A stretch of 5,339 nt of DNA from contig JAFVVU010000278.1 of assembly GCA_017502065.1 (NCBI GenBank), positions 1-5,339 on the forward strand. The letters are read 5' to 3'. A program made the position numbers and the translations under genes. Below, in pieces: positions 1-5,339 of the stretch. Numbering within the stretch: position 1 is the first letter of the stretch; each line of letters opens with the position of its first letter. Origin of the DNA: Clostridia bacterium (lineage in GTDB: Bacteria; Bacillota; Clostridia; RUG12999). The notes beneath the pieces were generated by a model. It made no database searches, was not told the origin of the DNA, and was given only the letters and a program-made list of their open reading frames with translations.

Positions 1-420
1 CCGGATATGCATTTATCCGTTCTTACTTCCGCCCCCAATATTGCGCTTGAGCTTATGCACGACAAGAACATTACAACAACAATTGTCGGCGGACAGATTT
101 CAAATGAAAATATTGCAATTTCGGGAAGCAGCAGCATCGAATTCATAAGACACATCAACATTGACGTTGCTTTTATGGCAACAAGCGGATTTTCTCTTGA
201 AACCGGTTTTACCACCGGTAATTCAAACGAAGCAGAGCTTAAACGCCAGATTATTAAAAAAGCCCGCAAGGTTATTATGCTTATGGACTCATCAAAGCTT
301 GAACAGAATCTTATGTTCACATTTGCTACACTCAAAGATATAGACGTTATTGTAACGGACGGTCCACTGCACGAGAGTATTGTTAAAGCAGCAAACCGTG
401 ATAAAGTTCAAATAATATAA
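1..420 (+). CDS. DeoR-family transcriptional regulator, C-terminal effector domain (5' partial)
   Basis: This is the last 139 codons of a DeoR/GlpR-type regulator. The reading frame is open from base 1 (the first codons read Pro-Asp), so the start and the N-terminal helix-turn-helix lie outside the window. What remains is the sugar-phosphate-sensing domain, related to the ribose-5-phosphate isomerase fold. Visible family landmarks are a TSAPNIALEL-like strand and helix, an IVGGQISNENIAISG segment, a VAFMATSGFSLETGFTT loop, NEAELKRQIIKKA, and the MDSSKLEQ followed by DVIVTDGP signature. In this family a phosphorylated sugar usually releases the repressor from DNA. The stop is 16 bases before the next gene's start, with a shared ribosome-binding region, so it is probably co-transcribed with the dehydrogenases and controls them. 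That regulatory role is inferred from position. The effector cannot be read from the sequence; a ketose or hexitol phosphate is the natural guess from the neighbours. Confidence 0.9.
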   Translation, partial: PDMHLSVLTSAPNIALELMHDKNITTTIVGGQISNENIAISGSSSIEFIRHINIDVAFMATSGFSLETGFTTGNSNEAELKRQIIKKARKVIMLMDSSKLEQNLMFTFATLKDIDVIVTDGPLHESIVKAANRDKVQII

Positions 421-423
421 TAT

Positions 424-428
424 GGAGG
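424..428 (+). promoter_or_regulatory. Ribosome binding site of the sorE-like gene
   Basis: GGAGG lies 8 bases before the ATG at 437, which is ideal spacing. An in-frame ATG at 422 would add five residues but overlaps this Shine-Dalgarno sequence and has no site of its own, so 437 is chosen as the start. Confidence 0.85.
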
Positions 429-436
429 AAATAAAA

Positions 437-1699
437 ATGAAAACAAAAGCAGTTCGTTTATACGGCGAAAATGATTTGAGATTAGAAGAATTCGAGCTTC
501 CTGCAATCAAGGATGACGAAATTCTTGTTAAAATTATTTCTGACAGCCTTTGTATGTCTTCTTACAAAGCTGCTGTTCAGGGCGGAAAACACAAACGTGT
601 TCCCGATGACGTTGCAGAAAATCCGATTATTATCGGTCATGAATTCTGCGGTGAAATCGTTGAAGTAGGTTCAAAATGGCAGTCTGAATGGAAAGTCGGA
701 GACAAGTTCTCCATTCAGCCGGCTATCAACTATAAAGGAAGCCTTGCTGCTCCCGGATATTCTTTCAAAAATATTGGTGGAGATGCTACATATGCAATCG
801 TTCCTTCTATGTTTATGGAAGAAAAATGTCTTCTCCACTATGAAAACGATTCATTCTTCTACGGCTCACTTGCTGAACCGATGAGTTGTATCGTTGGTGG
901 TTACCACGCCAACTATCACACAACACCAGGTAAATATGTTCACGAAATGGGAACTGTTATAGGCGGTAACTGTGCAATTCTTGCAGGTGCAGGTCCGATG
1001 GGTCTTGGTGCTGCTGACTATGCTGTTCACTGCGACAGAAAACCATCACTTCTTGTTGTTACCGATATTGATGATGCAAGACTTGCAAGAGCAGCTGAAA
1101 TTCTTCCGGTTGAAGTAGCTGCAAAAGAAGGCGTTAAACTTATTTATATGAATACTGCAACTTGCGCAGACCCCGTTGCTGAACTCAAAGCGTTAACAGG
1201 TGGTGCAGGATACGACGACGTATTCGTTTACGCTCCGGTTAAACCTGTTGTTGAGCAGGCTGATGCAATTCTTGGTAAAGACGGATGTCTTAACTTCTTT
1301 GCAGGTCCTACAAATCCGGAATTCAAAGCTGAATTCAATTTCTACAACGTTCACTATGCTTCAACTCATATTGTTGGAACAAGTGGCGGTAATACAGATG
1401 ATATGCTTGAATCTATTGATATGATGTCCAAAGGACTTATTAATCCTGCCGCTATGATTACACACGTTGGCGGACTTAATGCAGTTCCTGAAACAACACT
1501 TAATCTCCCGAAAATTCCGGGCGGTAAAAAGCTTATCTATACACACGTTGATATGCCTCTTACAGCTATTGCTGATTTTGAAGAGCTCGGCAAAACAGAC
1601 AAGTTCTTTGCTGACCTTGCTGAAATTGTTAAAAAGTCAAACAATCTGTGGTGTGCAGAAGCTGAAAAATACGTACTCGCAAACGCTAAGAAGATTTAA
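437..1699 (+). CDS. sorE: Zinc-dependent medium-chain dehydrogenase, L-sorbose-1-phosphate reductase (SorE) type
   Basis: A cytosolic 420-residue alcohol dehydrogenase of the zinc MDR superfamily. The best match from memory is SorE, which reduces L-sorbose 1-phosphate to D-glucitol 6-phosphate. Shared features are the AVRLYG start, DSLCMSSYK (37-44), GHEFCGEI (67-74), PGYSF (106-110), VGTSGGNTDDM (313-323) and the GGKKLIYT tail (362-369), and the length is close to the roughly 410 residues of SorE. Likely catalytic zinc ligands are Cys39, His68, Glu69 and/or Glu147 (in AEPMSC). The four-cysteine structural zinc lobe of classical alcohol dehydrogenases is not seen. The Rossmann motif GAGPMG is at 184-189, and Asp210 at the end of the second strand suggests NAD(H). 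It is followed after 23 bases by a sorbitol-6-phosphate dehydrogenase-like gene, the partner expected in L-sorbose catabolism. The family call is firm. The exact substrate is inferred and could be another ketose phosphate or hexitol phosphate. Confidence 0.85.
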   Translation: MKTKAVRLYGENDLRLEEFELPAIKDDEILVKIISDSLCMSSYKAAVQGGKHKRVPDDVAENPIIIGHEFCGEIVEVGSKWQSEWKVGDKFSIQPAINYKGSLAAPGYSFKNIGGDATYAIVPSMFMEEKCLLHYENDSFFYGSLAEPMSCIVGGYHANYHTTPGKYVHEMGTVIGGNCAILAGAGPMGLGAADYAVHCDRKPSLLVVTDIDDARLARAAEILPVEVAAKEGVKLIYMNTATCADPVAELKALTGGAGYDDVFVYAPVKPVVEQADAILGKDGCLNFFAGPTNPEFKAEFNFYNVHYASTHIVGTSGGNTDDMLESIDMMSKGLINPAAMITHVGGLNAVPETTLNLPKIPGGKKLIYTHVDMPLTAIADFEELGKTDKFFADLAEIVKKSNNLWCAEAEKYVLANAKKI

Positions 1700-1710
1700 T
1701 TTACAAGAAA

Positions 1711-1715
1711 GAAGG
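1711..1715 (+). promoter_or_regulatory. Weak ribosome binding site of the sorD-like gene
   Basis: GAAGG, separated by seven consecutive T residues from a GTG start at 1723. It is weaker than the AGGAGG-type sites of the other genes here, and the start codon is also non-ATG, so translation of this gene may be lower. The next in-frame ATG (1783) has no recognisable site in front of it. Confidence 0.65.
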
Positions 1716-1722
1716 TTTTTTT

Positions 1723-2874
1723 GTGAGTTTAGAAAATTCATTTGACAAAGAACGTGCAGTATATCTTGCTCCGGCAATCCGTATGCTCACAGGCGGCGGT
1801 ATAGTTAAGTTTGTACCCGGCTCAGATAAAGCAGATTTTGTTGTTGCTTCATATGACGATATCGAAGAGCAGTATTCCGCACTTGAATCAGTTATTAAAG
1901 ATTACATTGCAACATCAGGAAATACTCCTAAAGCAGTTGCTGTAGAAAATCTTGGTGTATTCTGCTGCGCTGCAACAAAAGCAGAGGCTGACGAAATTGC
2001 ATGTGCCGTTGCAGGAACCACTTATTCCCCCGCTGATGAACCTGCAGGATATAAACGAATTGCTGAAAAAATTGCAATCGTAACAGGTAGTGCACAGGGA
2101 TTCGGTCTTGGTATTGCAGAAGAAATGCTTAAAGCCGGCGGTAACATTGTTATTGCTGACCTTAACTATGACCTTGCATCTTCTGTTTGCGAAAACCTTA
2201 AGAAAACTTACGGCAACCACGTTTTCGCAGCTAAGGTTGACGTTACTGATGAAGAATCCACAAAAGATATGGTTTTCGAAACTGTTCTCGAATTTGGCGG
2301 ACTTGATGTGTTTGTAAACAATGCCGGAATTGCAAAAGCAGGTAATCTTGAAGAAATGACTCTTCAGACACTTGAGTTTACAACAAAAGTAAACTACTTC
2401 GCATATTTCCTTGGTACAAAATACGCGAGCCGTATAATGAAAATTCAGCACAGATTCAATAAAGATTATTATGCTGACATCATTCAGGTAAACTCCAAAT
2501 CCGGTCTTTCCGGAAGCAACAAAAACTTTGCTTATGCCGGCAGTAAATTCGGCGGCATAGGTCTTACACAGAGTTTTGCTTTGGAGCTTGTTGAATATAA
2601 CATAAAAGTTAACTCGGTTTGTCCCGGAAACTACCTTGACGGTCCCCTGTGGTCCGATCCTGAAAAAGGTCTGTTTGTACAGTACCTTCGTGCAGGAAAG
2701 GTTCCCGGCGCAAAAACAATTGCCGATGTTAAAGAATTTTATGAATCCAAAGTGCCTATGCACAAAGGATGTTACCCTGTTGATGTTGCCCGTGCAATTT
2801 TCTATTGCATGGAGCAGACCTACGAAACCGGTCAGGCAATTCCCGTAACCGGTGGACAAAATATGTTAAAATAA
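1723..2874 (+). CDS. sorD: Short-chain dehydrogenase, sorbitol-6-phosphate 2-dehydrogenase-like, with class II aldolase-like N-terminal remnant
   Basis: A 383-residue cytosolic protein in two parts. Residues from about 112 to the end form a complete SDR domain: TGSAQGFG cofactor loop (121-128), Asp146 favouring NAD(H), NNAG (199-202), Asn224, catalytic Ser258, Tyr271 and Lys275 (YAGSK). Stretches such as IIQVNSKSG, KFGGIGLTQSFALEL, the KVPMHKGC region and the VTGGQ ending closely resemble E. coli SrlD, which oxidises D-glucitol 6-phosphate to fructose 6-phosphate. SrlD is about 259 residues, so the first 110 or so residues are extra. They contain a P-K-AVAVENLGVF stretch (69-80) and a TKAEAD helix start (85-90), recalling the C-terminal part of the class II aldolase domain in RhaD-type aldolase/dehydrogenase fusions. 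The histidine metal-binding part of an aldolase is absent, so aldolase activity is not expected. The start is GTG with a modest ribosome binding site. With the upstream sorE-like gene it would complete conversion of L-sorbose 1-phosphate to fructose 6-phosphate. The substrate is inferred. Confidence 0.83.
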   Translation: MSLENSFDKERAVYLAPAIRMLTGGGIVKFVPGSDKADFVVASYDDIEEQYSALESVIKDYIATSGNTPKAVAVENLGVFCCAATKAEADEIACAVAGTTYSPADEPAGYKRIAEKIAIVTGSAQGFGLGIAEEMLKAGGNIVIADLNYDLASSVCENLKKTYGNHVFAAKVDVTDEESTKDMVFETVLEFGGLDVFVNNAGIAKAGNLEEMTLQTLEFTTKVNYFAYFLGTKYASRIMKIQHRFNKDYYADIIQVNSKSGLSGSNKNFAYAGSKFGGIGLTQSFALELVEYNIKVNSVCPGNYLDGPLWSDPEKGLFVQYLRAGKVPGAKTIADVKEFYESKVPMHKGCYPVDVARAIFYCMEQTYETGQAIPVTGGQNMLK

Positions 2875-2884
2875 GATTTCTGAT

Positions 2885-2891
2885 AAGGAGG
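2885..2891 (+). promoter_or_regulatory. Ribosome binding site of the E2 gene
   Basis: A full AAGGAGG consensus lies 8 bases before the ATG at 2900, inside the 25-base gap after the short-chain dehydrogenase gene. The gap is too short to hold a separate promoter and terminator and shows neither. Confidence 0.9.
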
Positions 2892-2899
2892 AAAAAATT

Positions 2900-4225
2900 A
2901 TGGCAACACCAGTAATTATGCCCCGTCAAGGGCAGTCAGTTGAAAGTTGTATCATAGGTAAATGGCATAAAGCCGTTGGCGACACAGTAGCTGTTGGCGA
3001 TATCCTTTTTACATATGAAACAGACAAAGCAACTTTTGACGAAGAAGCAAAGGAAGCCGGCACAATGCTCGGAATTTTCTTTGAAGAAGGCGACGATGTT
3101 CCCTGTCTTACAACCGTTTGTGCAATCGGTAATGTAGGTGAAGACATCAGCGCACTCGCACCGGCAGGCGAAGAAGCAGAAGCAGCTCCTGCTGAAGAAA
3201 AGAAAGAAGACGCTCCTGCGGCAGCAGTAGCAGCGGTAGCTGCACCTGTTACAGCAGAACGCAAAGATAACGTGTTTATTTCTCCGAGAGCAAAAGCTCT
3301 TGCTGAAAAGCACAACGTTGATTACAACTTTGCAAATGGCACAGGTCCTAACGGCAGAGTTATCGAACGCGACATCCAGGCTATGATTGATGCAGGTCTT
3401 ATGACAACACCGGCAGCTGCAGGTAACTACGATGCTTCAATCACAGGCACAGGTATCGGTGGAAGAATTTCTCTCGCTGACCTCAATGCTCCGGCTGCAG
3501 CAGCTAGTGAAACAGCAGAAGCTCCGGATATGGAATTTGAAGAAGTTAAACTTCCGACAATCCGTAAGGTTATTGCAAAATCAATGCATACTTCCCTTTC
3601 CACAATGGCTCAGCTTACTCTCAATACTTCATTTGATGCAAGCGGCATCATGCAGTACAGAAGCTTTGTAAAAGAGAACATGGAAAGACTTGGTCTTGCA
3701 AACATTACTCTCAACGACATCGTTCTTTATGCAGTATCAAGAACAGTTCTTAACCACAAAGATGCCAATGCTCATTTCTATGATGACAAAATGGTATTCT
3801 TCAAGAACGTTCATCTTGGTCTTGCTGTTGATTCACCGAGAGGACTTATTGTTCCGACAATCTTCAATGCAAACAAAAAATCTTTGAACGATATTGCAAC
3901 AGAAGCAAAAGCTCTTGCTAAAAAATGCAAAGAAGGTACAATTACTCCTGACGAAATGACAGGCGGTACAATCACCGTTACTAACCTCGGAAGTTTTGGT
4001 ATCGAAAGCTTTACTCCTGTTATCAATCCGCCGCAGACATGTATTCTCGGTGTTGATACAATCGAAACAAAGATTAAAGAAGTAAACGGTGAATACAAAT
4101 ACTACCCGGCAATGGGACTTTCACTTACATTTGACCACAGAGCTCTTGACGGTGCTCCCGCGGCTAAATTCCTTAAAGAATTAAAGCAGAATCTTGAAAA
4201 CTTCTCGATACTGCTTGCAAAATAA
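2900..4225 (+). CDS. Dihydrolipoyl acyltransferase (E2) of a 2-oxoacid or acetoin dehydrogenase complex
   Basis: A complete 441-residue E2 core protein, which passes the acyl group from E1 through its lipoyl arm to coenzyme A. Domain order: a single lipoyl domain (about 1-80) with the lipoylation motif ETDKA, Lys43 being the modified residue; an Ala/Pro/Glu-rich flexible linker (about 86-120); a peripheral subunit-binding domain (about 125-163, FISPRAKALAEKHNV then GTGPNGRVIERDI) that docks E1/E3; a second linker (about 164-210) with a repeated GTGIGGRISLADL motif; and the catalytic domain (about 211-441) with NLGSFGIESFTPVINPP and the active-site motif DHRALDG, giving His413 and Asp417. All catalytic elements are intact. 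The E3 gene follows after 15 bases. The usual E1 alpha and beta genes are not next to it. Names such as pdhC, acoC or bkdB depend on the acyl substrate, which the sequence alone does not settle; pyruvate is the default guess and acetoin is possible. Confidence 0.93.
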   Translation: MATPVIMPRQGQSVESCIIGKWHKAVGDTVAVGDILFTYETDKATFDEEAKEAGTMLGIFFEEGDDVPCLTTVCAIGNVGEDISALAPAGEEAEAAPAEEKKEDAPAAAVAAVAAPVTAERKDNVFISPRAKALAEKHNVDYNFANGTGPNGRVIERDIQAMIDAGLMTTPAAAGNYDASITGTGIGGRISLADLNAPAAAASETAEAPDMEFEEVKLPTIRKVIAKSMHTSLSTMAQLTLNTSFDASGIMQYRSFVKENMERLGLANITLNDIVLYAVSRTVLNHKDANAHFYDDKMVFFKNVHLGLAVDSPRGLIVPTIFNANKKSLNDIATEAKALAKKCKEGTITPDEMTGGTITVTNLGSFGIESFTPVINPPQTCILGVDTIETKIKEVNGEYKYYPAMGLSLTFDHRALDGAPAAKFLKELKQNLENFSILLAK

Positions 4226-4226
4226 T

Positions 4227-4232
4227 AGGAGG
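4227..4232 (+). promoter_or_regulatory. Ribosome binding site of the E3 gene
   Basis: AGGAGG begins one base after the E2 stop codon and ends 8 bases before the ATG at 4241. The close packing supports translation of E2 and E3 from one message. Confidence 0.9.
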
Positions 4233-4240
4233 CAATACAA

Positions 4241-5339
4241 ATGGTTTATGATTTAATCGTATTAGGCGGCGGCCCTGCAGGATATCTGGCTGCAGAACGT
4301 GCAGGACATGCAGGTCTTAAAACCGTTGTAATCGAAAAGCGTAATCTTGGCGGTGTGTGCCTTAACGAAGGATGTATTCCTTCAAAAGCACTTCTCTACA
4401 GTGCTAAAATCTATGATTATGCAAGATTTAGCGAAAAATACGGTGTTACAACCACAGGTGCTACATTTGACCACGCTAAAGCTGTTGCAAGAAAAGAAAA
4501 AGTTGTTAACACTCTTGTTGGCGGTATCAAAGCTCAGATGAAAGCAAACAAAGTTACCGTGGTTGACGCTGAAGGTAAAATCCTCGGCAGAGATGCAGAA
4601 GGCTTTAAAGTTGCTGCAGGCGACACCGAATACGTTGGTAAGAAACTTATCATTGCTACAGGTTCAATGCCTATTCTTCCCCCTATCACAGGTGTTAAAG
4701 AAGGTCTTGAAACCGGCATGGTTCTTACAAACAGAGAAATTCTTTCTCTTGATGCCGTTCCCGAAAACCTCGTTATCGTTGGTGGCGGTGTAATCGGTCT
4801 TGAAATGGCATCCTACTTCAATTCAGTTGGAAGCAAAGTAACTGTTATTGAAATGCTTCCGAAAATTGCAGGCCCGACAGACAAAGAAATTTCTGATATT
4901 CTTCTTAAGAACTACCAGAAAAAAGGTGTTGATTTCAAACTCGGCTGCAAAGTTGTTGAAGTTACTAAAGACAGTGTAAAATACGAAACCGAAGGACAGG
5001 TTCTTGAAGTTAAAGCCGATAAAGTTCTTATGTCAATCGGAAGACGTGCTGTTACAGAAGGTATCGGTCTTGAAACAATCGGTGTTGAAACCGAAAGAGG
5101 CCATATCGTAACAGACAGATACTGCAAAACAAACGTTGCAGGTGTTTATGCTGCAGGTGACGTAAACGGCGTTTATATGCTCGCTCATGTTGCTTATCGT
5201 GAAGCTGAAGTTGCCGTTAACAACATTCTCGGCAAAAAAGACATTATGCGTTATGATGCAGTTCCGTCAGTTATCTATACAAATCCTGAAGTTGGTAGTG
5301 TTGGTATGACAGAAGATGCTGCTAAAGAAGCTGGTATCG
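4241..5339 (+). CDS. lpdA: Dihydrolipoyl dehydrogenase (E3), 3' partial
   Basis: The first 366 codons of a flavoprotein disulfide reductase; the frame is open to the window end. E3 reoxidises the dihydrolipoyl arm of E2 using FAD and a redox-active disulfide and passes electrons to NAD. Visible motifs are the FAD-binding GGGPAG (9-14), the redox pair Cys40 and Cys45 in GGVCLNEGCIPSK, IATGSMP (138-144), the NAD-binding GGGVIG (181-186) with Glu204 at the end of the second strand favouring NAD over NADP, and the second FAD motif GVYAAGDVNG (301-310). The start of the dimerisation domain (PSVIYTNPEVGSVGMTE) is present. Family members are usually about 460-475 residues, so roughly 100 residues are missing, including the His-Glu catalytic pair. 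There is no fused N-terminal lipoyl domain. Its position after E2 is the standard E2-E3 order. CysC-type spacing, cofactor residues and context make the dihydrolipoyl dehydrogenase call preferable to mercuric or glutathione reductase. Confidence 0.94.
   Translation, partial: MVYDLIVLGGGPAGYLAAERAGHAGLKTVVIEKRNLGGVCLNEGCIPSKALLYSAKIYDYARFSEKYGVTTTGATFDHAKAVARKEKVVNTLVGGIKAQMKANKVTVVDAEGKILGRDAEGFKVAAGDTEYVGKKLIIATGSMPILPPITGVKEGLETGMVLTNREILSLDAVPENLVIVGGGVIGLEMASYFNSVGSKVTVIEMLPKIAGPTDKEISDILLKNYQKKGVDFKLGCKVVEVTKDSVKYETEGQVLEVKADKVLMSIGRRAVTEGIGLETIGVETERGHIVTDRYCKTNVAGVYAAGDVNGVYMLAHVAYREAEVAVNNILGKKDIMRYDAVPSVIYTNPEVGSVGMTEDAAKEAGI

Noticed and set aside
422..436. Upstream in-frame ATG giving the sorE-like protein five more residues
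   Set aside because: This ATG overlaps the Shine-Dalgarno sequence that serves the ATG at 437, and the family start (MKTKAVRLYG-like) matches the later one.
1700..1722. T-run before the SDR gene as a possible intrinsic terminator
   Set aside because: There is no GC-rich inverted repeat ahead of the seven T residues, and the next gene starts immediately after.
1915..2859. A 314-codon open frame on the minus strand, opposite the SDR gene
   Set aside because: It is in exact codon register with the sense gene and stays open only because that gene avoids TTA, CTA and TCA codons there. It begins at TTG and its product is cysteine- and phenylalanine-rich with no recognisable family.
3155..3260. 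GCA/GCT/GAA-rich stretch that looks like a DNA repeat, plus open frames on the minus strand across it
   Set aside because: It encodes the Ala/Pro/Glu-rich flexible linker of E2, normal for this family. The opposite-strand frames are shadows of this biased composition.
4347..4793. Short plus-strand open frames (4347-4541, 4563-4793) in a different frame from the E3 gene
   Set aside because: The E3 frame from 4241 runs open to the window edge with all FAD, disulfide and NAD motifs; the short frames are out-of-frame shadows.

Overview
The window is a single, tightly packed, one-strand (+) gene cluster in moderately AT-rich DNA (judged by eye). Strong AGGAGG-type ribosome binding sites, heavy use of CTT, AGA and AAA codons, and the gene families present all suggest a Firmicute, probably an anaerobic gut-type Clostridia member. 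This host call is an inference. Nothing in the window resembles a mobile element, RNA gene, CRISPR array or terminator.

Layout: (1) positions 1-420 hold the 3' end of a DeoR-family sugar-phosphate-responsive regulator, cut by the window edge. (2) 437-1699 is a zinc-dependent medium-chain dehydrogenase of the L-sorbose-1-phosphate reductase (SorE) type. (3) 1723-2874 is a short-chain dehydrogenase whose last 270 or so residues look like sorbitol-6-phosphate 2-dehydrogenase (SorD/SrlD). It carries an extra N-terminal segment of about 110 residues that resembles the tail of a class II aldolase domain. (4) 2900-4225 is a lipoyl-bearing E2 acyltransferase of a 2-oxoacid (or acetoin) dehydrogenase complex. 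(5) 4241-5339 is dihydrolipoyl dehydrogenase (E3), cut by the right edge. Intergenic gaps are only 15-25 bases, so no stretch over 300 bases lacks a gene, and the five genes look like one transcription unit.

How they may work together: the SorE/SorD pair would convert a ketose 1-phosphate such as L-sorbose 1-phosphate through glucitol 6-phosphate to fructose 6-phosphate, under the DeoR-type regulator. E2 and E3 supply the acyl-transfer and reoxidation halves of a dehydrogenase complex making acyl-CoA and NADH. The E1 decarboxylase genes that normally sit just ahead of E2 are absent from the window, and the two sugar-phosphate dehydrogenases occupy that place. This unusual linkage is the most interesting point here. 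I see no clear evidence of a wholly new system.
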